Shown here piece by piece: positions 9,036 to 18,973 of a DNA stretch of 64,000 nt (position 1 is the first letter of the stretch; every line of letters begins with the position of its first letter). Position numbers and translations under genes: made by a program. The notes beneath the pieces were generated by a model. That model saw nothing but the letters and a program-made list of their open reading frames with translations. It did no database searches and was not told the DNA's origin. Source of the stretch: Novipirellula aureliae (GTDB lineage Bacteria; Planctomycetota; Planctomycetia; Pirellulales; Pirellulaceae); assembly GCF_007860185.1 (NCBI RefSeq), contig NZ_SJPY01000004.1, positions 1-64,000 of the forward strand, given 5' to 3'.

Positions 9036-9379
9036 TCGTAGCAGCGTCTCTCCGAGACGCTGAATGCGAGTCTCGGAGAGACTCGCCTACTAGACGCTGA
9101 GTTGTGTTCGTAGCAGCGTCTCTCCGAGACGCTGGATGCGAGTCTCGGAGAGACTCGCCTACTAGACGCTGAGTTGTGTTCGTAGCAGCGTCTCTCCGAG
9201 ACGCTGAATGCGAGTCTCGGAGAGACTCGCCTACTAGACGCTGAATTGTGTTCGTAGCAGCGTCTCTCCGAGACGCTGGATGCGAGTCTCGGAGAGACTC
9301 GCCTACTAGACGCTGAATTGTGTTCGTAGCAGCGTCTCTCCGAGACGCTGGATGCGAGTCTCGGAGAGACTCGCCTACT
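9036..9379. repeat. Tandem array of 72-bp units carrying GTCTCTCCGAGAC hairpins, five copies
   Basis: Units begin with GTAGCAGCG at 9038, 9110, 9182, 9254 and 9326, an exact 72-bp period. Each unit holds two hairpin cores in opposite orientation: AGCGTCTCTCCGAGACGCT and GCGAGTCTCGGAGAGACTCG followed by CCTACTAG. Copies differ only by single bases. The array ends two bases before the pnp stop codon, so it would form the 3' end of the pnp transcript. Related cores form arrays at 34316 and 63161. Confidence 0.95.
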
Positions 9380-9381
9380 GG

Positions 9382-11652
9382 TTAGTCGCGGTAGCGTCCG
9401 CCACCGCCGTTTCCGCGGGCACCGCCGCCGCTGCGGCCACGGCCGCCGCCACTGCTTCCGCCTCGACGCCTGCGCGGACGATCTTCGCCATCGCCACCGT
9501 CGCCATCGCCGCCTCCATCACCTTCGGTTTCCGATGCCATTTCATCTTCCACGCCAAGCTCTTCCAACGCTCGGCGTCGACTTAGCTTCACGCGGTCGTG
9601 CTCGTCCACGTCGATGACCAAAACCTTCATCGGATCGCCGACATTAACGACCTTGTCGATGCTGCTGATGTAACCGCTGCTCAATTCGCTGATGTGGCAC
9701 AATCCGTCACGTCCAGGCAGAATTTCGACAAACGCACCAAAATCTTTAATGCTGCTGACGACTCCGTCATAGATCTTGCCGATCTGAACGGTCGCCGTGC
9801 AAGCCTCGACTTGACGCATTGCTTCGGCAGCGGCTTCCTTGTTCGTGCCAGCGACCAAGACGGTACCGTCATCGTCAACTTCGATCACGCAGCCGGTGGT
9901 TTCTTGGATGCCGCGGATGTTCTTTCCGCCAGGACCGATGAGTGCTCCGATCTTGTCGGGTGCAATCTTGGTACGGAGCAAGCGTGGAGCGCTTGGAGCC
10001 GTTTCGCGACGTGGACGTTGGATGGTCGTCAACATCTTTCGCAAGATCTCAATACGAGCTTCACGCGATTGCTTGAGGGTTGCGCGAATCACTTCGTCGC
10101 TAATGCCTGTCACCTTCAAATCCAATTGGATACCGGTGATTCCATTTTGGGTTCCCGCAATCTTGAAGTCCATGTCACCGAAGTGATCTTCCGTTCCAAG
10201 AATATCGGTCAAAAGAGTGAAGTTGTCCGAATGAGCGTCTTGGACCAAGCCGATCGAAATACCGGCCACCGGGTTGCTGATCGGAACGCCTGCCGCCATC
10301 AAGCCCAGCGTTGCTCCACATACCGAAGCCATTGAGCTCGATCCGTTCGACTCCAGGATATCGCTGATCACGCGGATCGTGTAAGGAAAATCCTCTGCAG
10401 CAGGCAAGACGGGTGCAACGCTTCGTTCGGCCAAGCAGCCATGGCCAATTTCGCGGCGTCCAGGGCCACGGATTGGGCGGCATTCGCCAACCGAAAACGA
10501 AGGGAAGTTGTAGTCGAGCATGAATTTTTTGCTGTACTCTTCCTGCAATCCATCGACACGTTGTTCATCGCGGGCAGTCCCTAGCGTGACCGTAATCAAT
10601 GCTTGAGTTTCGCCGCGTTGGAACAATGCCGAACCGTGAACCCGTGGCAAGAGGTCGGTTTCGCAGTAGATCGAACGCAGGCTGTTGCAATCACGGCCAT
10701 CAGGACGAGTGCCAGCAAGGATCAGATCGCGAACGACTTTTTCTTCCAAGTCGTGCCACACCGACTTGAAGCGATTGACATCGATTGCCCCGTCGGCTTT
10801 TGGATCAGGAATCACGTCATTCATGGCGCGATTGCGAAGTGCCTTGACCGCATCCGCGCGGTCTTGTTTCCCTGGGGTTTGTTGGGCGGCACGAAATTCA
10901 TCGTAGTAGGCGTCGTTAAGACGCTGCATCAAACCGTCGTCCTCGGGGGCAACGTATTCGGCTTTTTGTGGTTGAACCTTTTCGTAAAGCTCATCTTGCA
11001 AAGCGATGATTTCACGGATCGTCTCATGGGCGAAATGGATCGCTTCGATCATGTCGTCTTCCGCCATTTCGTCGGCGAAACCTTCGATCATGGCAACCTT
11101 GTCTCGTGAGCCGCTGACGATCATGTCCAGCTCGCTCTCTTCCAAGTCTTCGAAGGTTGGGAAAGCAATTAGCTTGCCATCAACCTTGCCAACTCGCACC
11201 GAAGCGACGGGGCCGTGGAACGGCATCGTGCTGATGTGCAATGCAGCACCGGCGCCGTTCATCGCCAAGACATCTCCGTCATTCTGCATGTCGCTCGCCA
11301 TCACGAACGCTTGCACTTGGACCTCGTCTTTGAAGCCTGCTGGGAACAGAGGGCGGATCGGGCGATCCATCAACCGGGCGCTAAGGGTTTCCTTGGTGCT
11401 TGGACGGCCTTCTCGCTTGAGGAATCCGCCTGGGAATTTGCCAGCTGCCGCCAATCGCTCACGGTAGTCACATGTCAACGGAAAGAAGTCGAGACCCGGT
11501 CGTGGGTCACTCGTTGCCGTCGCAACAAGCACCGTGGTCTCACCATATTGGACCAGTACACAGCCAGCCGATTGCTTGGCCAATTGGCCCGTTTCGAACG
11601 ATAACACACTGCGTCCGATTTGCTTTTCAACACGAATTTTATTAACAGTCAT
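9382..11652 (-). CDS. pnp: Polyribonucleotide nucleotidyltransferase (PNPase)
   Basis: The 756-residue product is a full PNPase, a phosphorolytic 3'-5' exoribonuclease. The first RNase PH domain carries FPLTCDYRERLAAAGKFPGG and RLMDRPIRPLFP; the second carries RGETQALITVTLG, GPGRREIGHG and the late MDFKIAGTQNGITGIQLD stretch. A KH domain (DKIGALIGPGGKNIRGIQ, about residue 565) and an S1 domain (GKIYDGVVSSIKDFGAFVE to HISELSSGYI) follow. The tail of about 50 residues is first acidic (EGDGGGDGDGGDGED) and then rich in R and G. The ATG start has AAAAGG seven bases upstream. rpsO lies upstream on the same strand, as in many bacteria. Confidence 0.97.
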   Translation of the reverse strand: MTVNKIRVEKQIGRSVLSFETGQLAKQSAGCVLVQYGETTVLVATATSDPRPGLDFFPLTCDYRERLAAAGKFPGGFLKREGRPSTKETLSARLMDRPIRPLFPAGFKDEVQVQAFVMASDMQNDGDVLAMNGAGAALHISTMPFHGPVASVRVGKVDGKLIAFPTFEDLEESELDMIVSGSRDKVAMIEGFADEMAEDDMIEAIHFAHETIREIIALQDELYEKVQPQKAEYVAPEDDGLMQRLNDAYYDEFRAAQQTPGKQDRADAVKALRNRAMNDVIPDPKADGAIDVNRFKSVWHDLEEKVVRDLILAGTRPDGRDCNSLRSIYCETDLLPRVHGSALFQRGETQALITVTLGTARDEQRVDGLQEEYSKKFMLDYNFPSFSVGECRPIRGPGRREIGHGCLAERSVAPVLPAAEDFPYTIRVISDILESNGSSSMASVCGATLGLMAAGVPISNPVAGISIGLVQDAHSDNFTLLTDILGTEDHFGDMDFKIAGTQNGITGIQLDLKVTGISDEVIRATLKQSREARIEILRKMLTTIQRPRRETAPSAPRLLRTKIAPDKIGALIGPGGKNIRGIQETTGCVIEVDDDGTVLVAGTNKEAAAEAMRQVEACTATVQIGKIYDGVVSSIKDFGAFVEILPGRDGLCHISELSSGYISSIDKVVNVGDPMKVLVIDVDEHDRVKLSRRRALEELGVEDEMASETEGDGGGDGDGGDGEDRPRRRRGGSSGGGRGRSGGGARGNGGGGRYRD

Positions 11653-12046
11653 TCAATTACCTTTTCTTCACCTACTATCGATACAAATACAACACAATTA
11701 GATCACGCGATTCTTGAAGAAGGCTGGATACCCATGCCTCATTAGCGAAGTGGCCGCGTGACACAAACAATCGGGGAAAGCAAACCGACGTGAGAAGAAA
11801 AACCCCTGAACATCTTGAGCTTGGCATCTAGCCGTCGCGACGCTCCTAAGATGGAAAGCCTCCATCGAAAAACGATCGAAGCTGTAGGTTTTGAGTGTCC
11901 TCTACCGCTTGAAATGGCAGTTTTACGCCAAGCAAAATCTTCGCAGAATCGCCACAACGTTTCAAACGAAGTGGCGTTTTTCACCAGCGCTGCCGTCATC
12001 CCCCTTCCTACCGCACCACCGACAGGGATGCGGCATCCAAAGAGGG
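11653..12046 (-). promoter_or_regulatory. rpsO-pnp intergenic leader with a hairpin at 11950-11976
   Basis: This 394-base spacer holds no gene. At 11950-11976 lies a stem CGCCAC/GTGGCG enclosing a second short stem (CGTTT/AAACG). On the plus strand five T follow it, but on the transcribed minus strand it is preceded by A residues, so it is not a simple terminator for rpsO. In enterobacteria the rpsO-pnp spacer contains an RNase III hairpin that controls pnp; a similar role here is inference from position only. Confidence 0.45.
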
Positions 12047-12316
12047 CTATTTACGAATGCCCAACTTACCAATGATATCCAAATACCGCTGCGGATCCTC
12101 ACTTCGGACATAATCGAGAAGCCGGCGTCTGCGACTTACCAGCCCCAGCAACCCACGACGCGAGGCATAATCTTTGCGATGAGTTCGCATGTGCTCGGTT
12201 AATCCGTTAATCCGCTCGGTCAAAATTGCGATTTGCACTTCTGGAGACCCTGTGTCACCCGATTCTTTCGCATGTTCTTCGATGACTGCGGATTTTCGCT
12301 CTTTCGAGATCGTCAT
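12047..12316 (-). CDS. rpsO: 30S ribosomal protein S15
   Basis: The 89-residue product has the normal length of S15 and its conserved blocks: [39 protein letters not shown] and [20 protein letters not shown]15 binds 16S rRNA in the platform of the small subunit. The start is an ATG at 12316 with an AAAGAAGTAAG stretch upstream. pnp follows about 390 bases downstream on the same strand, the widely conserved rpsO-pnp order. Confidence 0.98.
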   Translation of the reverse strand: MTISKERKSAVIEEHAKESGDTGSPEVQIAILTERINGLTEHMRTHRKDYASRRGLLGLVSRRRRLLDYVRSEDPQRYLDIIGKLGIRK

Positions 12317-12481
12317 TCTTACTTCTTTTCGTTACTTATCGTTTAATACTTACGTTTTTCGTCAACTCTTACGTTTTTCGTCAACTTGCGACCGGTTCAT
12401 GATTGATAGTCGGCTTTCCTCGATTGGGGGTAGTTTACCGGCAGTTGGAAATCACGCAACGGCAAATTCGCTCCCAATCGA

Positions 12482-13153
12482 CTAGGAAGTCGCGAAAACC
12501 TTCCATTCAACCAACTTTTGTAGCACTTCCGCGGCCTGATCCGCCGGCGTTGTCGCCTTCCCGCCATCCAAACGAATCTCGGGATTGCGAGGCGCTTCAT
12601 AAGGATCACTAATGCCAGTGAAGTTCTTTATCTCTCCCGATCGCGCTTTCTTATACAAGCCTTTGGGGTCACGAGCTTCGCAGATGTCTAAAGGTGTATC
12701 GACAAAGACCTCGATGAAATCACCTGTTTTGCCAGCCTCCTCGACAATTTTTCGGACTCGATCGCGGTCCTTCCGGTAGGGACTCACGAACGCGGTCAAC
12801 GTAATCAAGCCTGCTGAAGCCATTAAAGCAGCCACGTTGCCAATTCGCCGGATGTTTTCCTCGCGGTCGATCGAAGCAAATCCCAACCCAAATCGTTCCG
12901 CAAATGCTTCGCCATGTTCTTCACGCAATGCGGGGGGAGGAGCGCAAAGCCCGTGGCGAATGTTGTCACCATCGAGCAGCGTCGTCGCCCGACCCAACTG
13001 CAATAGCTGCGAATCGAGCTCGTTGGCGACCGTGCTCTTTCCGCATCCGCTCAACCCCGTAAACCAAACCACCACGCCACGTTGGCCTAAATTCGATTCA
13101 CGCGCCGATCGGTCGACCGTCGCAGGATGCCAGACAATGTCAGATGGGTTCAT
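12482..13153 (-). CDS. cysC: Adenylylsulfate kinase
   Basis: APS kinase phosphorylates adenosine 5'-phosphosulfate to PAPS for sulfate assimilation or sulfation. The 223-residue protein shows Walker [10 protein letters not shown] near residue 35, [31 protein letters not shown] and the [15 protein letters not shown] and [18 protein letters not shown] blocks. Between DNIRHGL and [13 protein letters not shown] there are about 18 extra residues ([18 protein letters not shown]), so it belongs to a subfamily with an inserted loop. The ATG at 13153 is directly preceded by a heptanucleotide repeat, leaving no Shine-Dalgarno-like sequence. No sulfate adenylyltransferase gene is nearby. Confidence 0.93.
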   Translation of the reverse strand: MNPSDIVWHPATVDRSARESNLGQRGVVVWFTGLSGCGKSTVANELDSQLLQLGRATTLLDGDNIRHGLCAPPPALREEHGEAFAERFGLGFASIDREENIRRIGNVAALMASAGLITLTAFVSPYRKDRDRVRKIVEEAGKTGDFIEVFVDTPLDICEARDPKGLYKKARSGEIKNFTGISDPYEAPRNPEIRLDGGKATTPADQAAEVLQKLVEWKVFATS

Positions 13154-13240
13154 GGGAGTTGGGAGTTGGGAGTTGGGAGTTGGGAGCTGGGAGCTGGGAG
13201 CTGGGAGTTGGGAGCTGGGAGCTGGGAGCTGGGAGCTGGG
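13154..13240. repeat. Heptanucleotide tandem repeat (GGGAGYT), about 12 copies, abutting cysC
   Basis: On the plus strand GGGAGTT and GGGAGCT are repeated about twelve times without interruption, starting at the base next to the cysC start codon. The G-runs every seven bases could form a G-quadruplex on the plus strand; the cysC mRNA leader would carry the C-rich complement. Confidence 0.9.
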
Positions 13241-13280
13241 GTGTTTTCCAGGGTGGGTGAAACCCTTGACGCTTTTCCGC

Positions 13281-13442
13281 TAGTGCTTTGTCAATTTTTC
13301 ATTTTAGGGTCGTGGACGAGGTAACGAGTCCTTTTGGACCGCTGTGGAGTCAGGGACTCGTAACCTCGTCCAAGACGACCAACGCCACGACGACCAACGC
13401 CAAAACGGCTCACAAAACGGCTCATTCGCAGAGTGTGTCTCG
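13281..13442. repeat. Inverted repeat with elements of two dispersed families
   Basis: TAGTGCTTTGTCA at 13281 matches the end of the dispersed element at 4222. It is followed by an inverted repeat of 19-bp arms (TGGACGAGGTAACGAGTCC at 13313-13331 and its complement at 13354-13372, one mismatch). Then AACGCCAAAACGGCT and CTCATTCGCAGAGTGTGTCTCGA resemble part of the foldback element at 51479-51521. It looks like a composite of decayed elements. From 13443 to 13704 I see no gene. Confidence 0.6.
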
Positions 13443-13704
13443 AAGGATTCACACCAACGTTTGGCTCGAACGAGTGACTCCAATGACGTCGAATCACATA
13501 ATCATCGGGGCTAGCGGCCTGTCGCCTGAAGCGAGTGCGACAATGTAACATCGTTTGCTGGGACTGTCGAAAGGTGCGTCTACAAACTCTTGAGAGTGGA
13601 TCGCGAATCCTCCGACTTTGGCACGCGATTTGTATTCTTTCCCCCATGCCCTACAATGGTCGCTTCGCGCTTCCAATGGCTCCAACGCTTAGTTAGAGGA
13701 ACAC

Positions 13705-14613
13705 ATGTTTACTTCTGGGACGTCCGCCGATCGGCCAGCCAACGTTTTGCCGCCTCTTGTGATTGGCGAGGTGCTGTTCGATCAATTCGGGGACGGGCGG
13801 AGTGTTCTCGGCGGGGCTCCCTTCAACGTCGCCTGGAATTTACAAGGATTCGGCTACCGCCCCCAGTTCGTTTCTGCGATTGGCGATGACGAGGTGGGCA
13901 AACAGGTCCTCGATCGAATGCACGGCTGGGAAATGGATACCGATGGTGTGCAAACACGCGAAGATCAACCAACCGGAACGGTCCAAGTCACCGTTCGCGG
14001 TGGGCAACCCTCTTATGAGATCGTTTATCCCAGAGCTTATGATTTTATCGAGCCGCCCTTGCTCGAAGGCTCAGGCCCGTTCTCGCTTCTCTATCACGGC
14101 ACGCTCGCTCTCCGCGGCGAGCGATCGCGAGAAACGATCAAGCAATTGGCACAGACGTCGACCATCCCTCGCTTCGTTGACGTCAATATTCGAGAGCCTT
14201 GGTTCGACACCGCTTGGCTAACGGAGCTGATCCCTGGTTCCAAGTACGTCAAGTTAAATGATGAAGAGCTCGGAAAGATCTCGGAGATGCCGGTGTCGGA
14301 TTCATCCCAAGTCGAGGCGGCGGTAAAGGCGTTTCGCCACCAGTATGGTGGTGAAATCTATTTCATAACCTGTGGTTCGCAAGGAGCCTACGCGGTGACC
14401 GATCAGACCATCACGTTTGCTCCCGCGCCGAAGCCTGAAGTGATGGTGGATACCGTTGGCGCGGGTGACGGCTTTGCGGCCGCTGCGATCCATGGCGTCT
14501 TGCAGGGATTGTCCTACCAAGAGATTCTCGATCGAGCGGTCACCTTTGCCGCTCGCGTTTGCGGCATGCAAGGGGCAACAACGATTGACAAAAGTATTTA
14601 CCAGAATTGGTAG
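13705..14613 (+). CDS. PfkB family sugar kinase, probable fructokinase
   Basis: The 302-residue protein has both PfkB signatures: GGAPFNVAWNLQGFGYRPQF near residue 36 and DTVGAGDGFAAAAIHGVLQG near 250, where the aspartate of GAGD is the catalytic base. The length fits the family. Fructokinase is favoured over other PfkB sugars because the next genes encode sucrose-phosphate synthase, amylosucrase and sucrose-phosphatase: amylosucrase releases fructose, and fructose 6-phosphate is the acceptor for the synthase. AGAGGAAC lies seven bases before the ATG. It is the first gene of the sucrose cluster, followed after 83 bases by the synthase gene. Confidence 0.88.
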   Translation: MFTSGTSADRPANVLPPLVIGEVLFDQFGDGRSVLGGAPFNVAWNLQGFGYRPQFVSAIGDDEVGKQVLDRMHGWEMDTDGVQTREDQPTGTVQVTVRGGQPSYEIVYPRAYDFIEPPLLEGSGPFSLLYHGTLALRGERSRETIKQLAQTSTIPRFVDVNIREPWFDTAWLTELIPGSKYVKLNDEELGKISEMPVSDSSQVEAAVKAFRHQYGGEIYFITCGSQGAYAVTDQTITFAPAPKPEVMVDTVGAGDGFAAAAIHGVLQGLSYQEILDRAVTFAARVCGMQGATTIDKSIYQNW

Positions 14614-14696
14614 CGGCATGACCCGATTCGCAGCAGAGAATTTGACCATCAAATAACGATCAGCAATCTAACTATCAGCAATCAACGAGAAATGGC

Positions 14697-16913
14697 ATGA
14701 CGACGATTGGAACGAAACCGGGGCCCCCTGAGCCATCGAAGAGAAAGTCTTTTCGGATCCTTGAGCGTGACGAAGGGCTCAAGATCACTCTGATCAGTTT
14801 GCACGGTCTGATCCGCGCGAAAGAGCCCGAATTGGGCCGTGACAGTGACACGGGCGGACAGATCACGTATGTCCTTGAACTGGCCAAAGAGCTAGCGTCT
14901 CAGCCTCAGGTGCGAGAGGTGGAGCTTCTCACGCGGCAGATCTTTGATCCCAAGATCTCTGACGACTATGCCAAGCTTGAGGAGCCGATTGCCGAGAATG
15001 CGAAAATTGTTCGTATTCCTTTCGGTCCCAAGCGGTATCTAAAAAAAGAAGCGTTTTGGCCATACATCGACTTGTTCATTGACCAAGTGCTCGTCCATTT
15101 TCGTCGTACTGGCATTCCCGATATTATTCACGGTCATTACGCGGACGCCGGTTTGGCTGGCGCACAACTGTCTCGTTTGTTGCATGTCCCCTTTATCTTT
15201 ACCGGGCACTCGTTGGGGAGAGTCAAGCGACAGCGTTTGACCGCAGCGAAGAAGAATATCGAGTCACTCGATCGCCGCTATAAGTTCGAGTTGAGAACCG
15301 AGGCAGAAGAGATCGCACTCGAAACCGCCTCCATGGTGGTGACAAGCACGTCGCAAGAAGTCGAGCAGCAATACGAGTTGTACGACCATTATGTTCCTGC
15401 TCGCATGGAGGTCATTCCGCCGGGCGTCGACTTGTCACGATTTTCGCCCGCTGGTGACGATTGGCAGCGACCGGCATTCGCGGATTCGCTCGATCCGTTT
15501 TTGCGAGATCCTGACAAGCCGATGATCTTGACGATGGCTCGTCCAGACGAGCGAAAGAATCTCAGTAAATTGGTCGAGGTTTACGGTACCAGCGAACAGC
15601 TACAAAAGCTGGCCAACCTAGTGCTAATCATGGGCACGCGCGATGACATGAGCGATCTGCCGCGGCCTCAGCAACGAATCATCGATCAGATTTTGCGAAT
15701 GATCGACAAGTACAACTTGTACGGAAAAGTAGCTTACCCAAAAACGCATACCCCGAGCGACGTGCCCGAGTTGTATCGAATGGCAACCAAGGGCAAAGGT
15801 GTGTTCATCAATCCCGCACTCACCGAGCCGTTTGGATTGACGCTGCTGGAAGCCGGTGCGACAGGATTGCCGATTGTGGCAACCAACGATGGTGGACCAC
15901 GAGACATCATCGCGAACTGCGACAATGGATTGCTGATCGATCCACTCGACAATGAAATGATCGAAAAGGCGTTGCTTCGGGTTTTGTCGGAACCCGAGTC
16001 ATGGAAGAAATGGTCCGAAGCGGGCATCCATGGCACTCGCAAACACTATTCGTGGAGCAATCATGCAAAGCGATACCTGCGTGACTTGGATGATATTTTG
16101 GAGCATTCGTCGGTTCCAGCATTGGTCAGCTCGCCACGGGCGAGGCGGCTACCGGAATTCGACCGATTGATCGTCACGGACTTGGACAATACCCTGACGG
16201 GCGATCCGGATGCGCTTGCCGAATTCGCCTCGATTCTGGACCAACACGAGCATATTGGTTTTGCGATTGCGACCGGCCGCCGGCTTGATAGCGCGTTGGA
16301 ATTAATCGGCGATCTTGGGTTAAGGCGTCCCGACGTGATCGACACCGACGCGGGGACACTGCTCCATTACGGAGATAAACTGACCCCCGACCGAAGTTGG
16401 CGCAAGCAGATCGGCTACGCATGGAAGCCGGACGCGATCCATGAATCCCTTGATCACTTGCCAGGATTCTTTTTGCAGGATGACACCCATCAATCGGAGT
16501 TCAAAATTAGCTATGAGATCGACACATCGCTTGCTCCAGGGACGACAGAAATCAAGAAAATCCTCCGAGAGGCTGGAATTCGTGCTAAGGTTATTTTATC
16601 GCTAGGAATGTATTTAGACATCATTCCGGTACGCGGTGGCAGCGAGATGGCGATTCGCCATTTGATGTACAAATGGGGCTTTTCGTCCGAACATGTCCTG
16701 GTCGCTGGCGATAGCGGGAACGACGCGGGGATGTTGCTTGGGCGGACGCTCGGTGTGGTTGTCGGCAACTACAGTCCTGAACTCGAACGCCTTCGGAATT
16801 TGCCACGTATTTATTTTGCGGAACAACCGCATGCTCGCGGCATCCTCGAAGGCATTAACTATTACAACTTCTTAGACAACATCACCATCCCCAATGATCA
16901 GATCGAACCTTAG
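14697..16913 (+). CDS. Sucrose-phosphate synthase with fused HAD phosphatase-like domain
   Basis: The 738-residue protein joins UDP-glucose (or NDP-glucose) to fructose 6-phosphate. The GT4-type glycosyltransferase part (about residues 10-470) shows [58 protein letters not shown] and the nucleotide-sugar site [20 protein letters not shown] followed by V-A-T-N-D-G-G. The second part (about 487-735) is an HAD domain with DLDNTLTG and [13 protein letters not shown]. Such bidomain synthases occur in plants and some bacteria; since DLDNT keeps both aspartates, the phosphatase part may be active. The gene overlaps the amylosucrase gene by 20 bases, so the two are coupled. Confidence 0.93.
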   Translation: MTTIGTKPGPPEPSKRKSFRILERDEGLKITLISLHGLIRAKEPELGRDSDTGGQITYVLELAKELASQPQVREVELLTRQIFDPKISDDYAKLEEPIAENAKIVRIPFGPKRYLKKEAFWPYIDLFIDQVLVHFRRTGIPDIIHGHYADAGLAGAQLSRLLHVPFIFTGHSLGRVKRQRLTAAKKNIESLDRRYKFELRTEAEEIALETASMVVTSTSQEVEQQYELYDHYVPARMEVIPPGVDLSRFSPAGDDWQRPAFADSLDPFLRDPDKPMILTMARPDERKNLSKLVEVYGTSEQLQKLANLVLIMGTRDDMSDLPRPQQRIIDQILRMIDKYNLYGKVAYPKTHTPSDVPELYRMATKGKGVFINPALTEPFGLTLLEAGATGLPIVATNDGGPRDIIANCDNGLLIDPLDNEMIEKALLRVLSEPESWKKWSEAGIHGTRKHYSWSNHAKRYLRDLDDILEHSSVPALVSSPRARRLPEFDRLIVTDLDNTLTGDPDALAEFASILDQHEHIGFAIATGRRLDSALELIGDLGLRRPDVIDTDAGTLLHYGDKLTPDRSWRKQIGYAWKPDAIHESLDHLPGFFLQDDTHQSEFKISYEIDTSLAPGTTEIKKILREAGIRAKVILSLGMYLDIIPVRGGSEMAIRHLMYKWGFSSEHVLVAGDSGNDAGMLLGRTLGVVVGNYSPELERLRNLPRIYFAEQPHARGILEGINYYNFLDNITIPNDQIEP

Positions 16914-18915
16914 TAGTCTTCGCAACGGCAGTCTCAACGCCGAACAACGCGAGCGAGTCTACCAGGCCGAGCTGTCACTCAAGCGGCTTGCGCCTCGATT
17001 GCAAGCTCACTTTGAAATGCGTGTCGCCGAAGGTTATGACGTAAGCGACGAGGTCCAGCACGAGTTTGAGGTTCGCCTTGAAGAACATTGGGTCGACTTG
17101 TTTTCGCTGTTGTTCGACTTGTACGGGACCCGCTACGATTTCTTTTACCATTTAGAGCAAATCATGGTGACGGCGATTGACGCTTGGGTCAAACGTCCAC
17201 CCGGCCTGCGCAGCTTGGATCACCGCCGTGCAAACGATCCCGATTGGTTCGCCTCGGAAAAGATTGTCGGCGGTGCGTTGTATGTCGACTTGTTTAGCGA
17301 CAATCTCGGCAAACTGAGTGATTCCATCGGCTACTTCAAAGAGCTGGGGCTTACCTATTTGCACCTCATGCCTTTGTTCGCCGTGCGCCCAGGCGACAAC
17401 GATGGCGGCTACGCGATCAGCAACTATCGCTCGATCGACCCCCGGCTTGGTACAATCGAAGACCTGCGGAATTTGTCTGAAAAGCTTCGTGAAGCAGGTA
17501 TCTTGTTGGTTTTAGACTTCGTCTTCAACCATACCTCTGACGATCACGATTGGGCTAAGTTGGCTCAATCGGGGGACATGGAATACCAGAAGTTCTACTA
17601 CATCTTTCCCGATCGTGAAAAACCGGATCAATACGAACAAACGCTCCGCGAGATTTTTCCTACCGTCCGACGGGGCAATTTCACCTGGCACGACGGGATG
17701 CAGCAGTGGGTTTGGACAACGTTCAATAATTTCCAGTGGGATTTGAACTACACCAACCCGGCGGTTTTTCGAGCGATGGCGGAAGAGATGTTCTTTATCG
17801 CCAGTACAGGTGTCGATATTTTGAGGCTCGACGCCGTCGCCTTCATTTGGAAACAAATGGGGACAAGCTGCGAAAATTTGCCAGAAGCCCATAAGCTGAT
17901 CCAAGCCTTCAATCGACTCACGCGAATCGCAACCCCAAGTTTGTTGTTCAAGTCCGAAGCGATTGTGCATCCAGACGATGTTGTGAAATACATCAGCCCA
18001 CGCGAGTGTCAGATCTCGTACAATCCGACGTTGATGGCGTTGCTGTGGGAATCGTTGGCAACGCGCAATGTCAGACTTCTGACCCGTTCACTCAGCCATC
18101 GCCACAAATTACCGCCCCACACCGCTTGGGTAAATTATCTTCGCTGTCACGACGATATTGGGTGGACGTTCGATGATGCCGATGCCGCTGCGCTCGGCAT
18201 CAATGCTTACGATCACCGACAATTCTTGAATCGATTTTATACCGGTCAATTCGAAGGGTCATTCGCACGAGGGGTGCCGTTTCAAGAGAATTTGGCAACC
18301 GGCGATATGCGTATCGCAGGCACGCTGGCGTCGCTCGCGGGTTTGGAACTCGCGATCGAAGAGGGGAGTGAGGAAGGAAAGGAGCTCGCCATTCGCCGTA
18401 TGCTTCTGCTCGAAGCGATCACGCTAAGTATAGGCGGCATTCCACTACTCTACCTGGGCGAAGAATGGGGAATGCTAAACGATTACGATTTCGTCAAAGA
18501 CCCTGCCAAGGCAGGCGACACGCGTTGGATCCATCGTCCAAAAATGAAGTGGGAGTTTTTGCAGGAGCTTGATGATACGATCGGACCGGAGGGCGGATCG
18601 ATACGACGCCGTATTTTCCGGTCGCTGCAAAAATTGATTGCCGTTCGAAAAAATATGCACGCGTTTGCGGGTCAACAAATGGAATTGGTAAACACCGGCA
18701 ATCCACATTTGCTGAGCTTCATTCGCATCGTCGATAGCCACCGCCTGATTGTCATGGCCAATTTTGACGATTCCCCACAATCGTTCGATGGCAACCGATT
18801 GCGAACCGTCGGGCTAGGACGCTTTTTCAAGGATGCGTTGACCGACAAACAATACGGAACCAGCGAGCCGATCGAGTTAGGTGCATACCAATTTTTGTGG
18901 CTGCAACGAATTTAA
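16894..18915 (+). CDS. Amylosucrase (GH13)
   Basis: The 673-residue protein has the length and motif order of amylosucrase, which moves glucose from sucrose onto an alpha-1,4-glucan and frees fructose. Catalytic motifs are [10 protein letters not shown] (nucleophile Asp near 313), [12 protein letters not shown] (acid/base Glu near 355) and [10 protein letters not shown] (Asp near 419). The blocks [15 protein letters not shown] and [20 protein letters not shown] are typical of the Neisseria polysaccharea type. There is no signal peptide, so it acts in the cytoplasm. The ATG lies inside the end of the synthase gene. A hairpin with a T-run follows at 18932-18954. Confidence 0.95.
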   Translation: MIRSNLSSLRNGSLNAEQRERVYQAELSLKRLAPRLQAHFEMRVAEGYDVSDEVQHEFEVRLEEHWVDLFSLLFDLYGTRYDFFYHLEQIMVTAIDAWVKRPPGLRSLDHRRANDPDWFASEKIVGGALYVDLFSDNLGKLSDSIGYFKELGLTYLHLMPLFAVRPGDNDGGYAISNYRSIDPRLGTIEDLRNLSEKLREAGILLVLDFVFNHTSDDHDWAKLAQSGDMEYQKFYYIFPDREKPDQYEQTLREIFPTVRRGNFTWHDGMQQWVWTTFNNFQWDLNYTNPAVFRAMAEEMFFIASTGVDILRLDAVAFIWKQMGTSCENLPEAHKLIQAFNRLTRIATPSLLFKSEAIVHPDDVVKYISPRECQISYNPTLMALLWESLATRNVRLLTRSLSHRHKLPPHTAWVNYLRCHDDIGWTFDDADAAALGINAYDHRQFLNRFYTGQFEGSFARGVPFQENLATGDMRIAGTLASLAGLELAIEEGSEEGKELAIRRMLLLEAITLSIGGIPLLYLGEEWGMLNDYDFVKDPAKAGDTRWIHRPKMKWEFLQELDDTIGPEGGSIRRRIFRSLQKLIAVRKNMHAFAGQQMELVNTGNPHLLSFIRIVDSHRLIVMANFDDSPQSFDGNRLRTVGLGRFFKDALTDKQYGTSEPIELGAYQFLWLQRI

Positions 18916-18931
18916 CGGGGTTTAGGATCCG

Positions 18932-18954
18932 AAAAGGGGTCTGACCCCCTTTTT
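18932..18954 (+). terminator. Possible intrinsic terminator after the amylosucrase gene
   Basis: AAAGGGGTC-T-GACCCCCTTTTT forms a short GC-rich stem followed by a T-run, 17 bases after the stop codon. The next gene of the cluster starts 20 bases later, so the hairpin may attenuate rather than end transcription. GGGGTCTGACCCC is also a motif common in bacterial intergenic DNA, so it may be a repeat. Confidence 0.5.
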
Positions 18955-18973
18955 GAGTTTTTAGGACGATAGA

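Noticed and set aside
9036-9379. Possible CRISPR array (regular repeats of constant period)
   Set aside because: Repeat units are continuous without variable spacers, contain internal hairpins in both orientations, and have no cas genes nearby. The same holds for 34316-34497 and 63161-63328.
9598-10335. Plus-strand open frame of 245 residues
   Set aside because: It is antisense to pnp, whose frame is certain by motifs; no similarity is seen.
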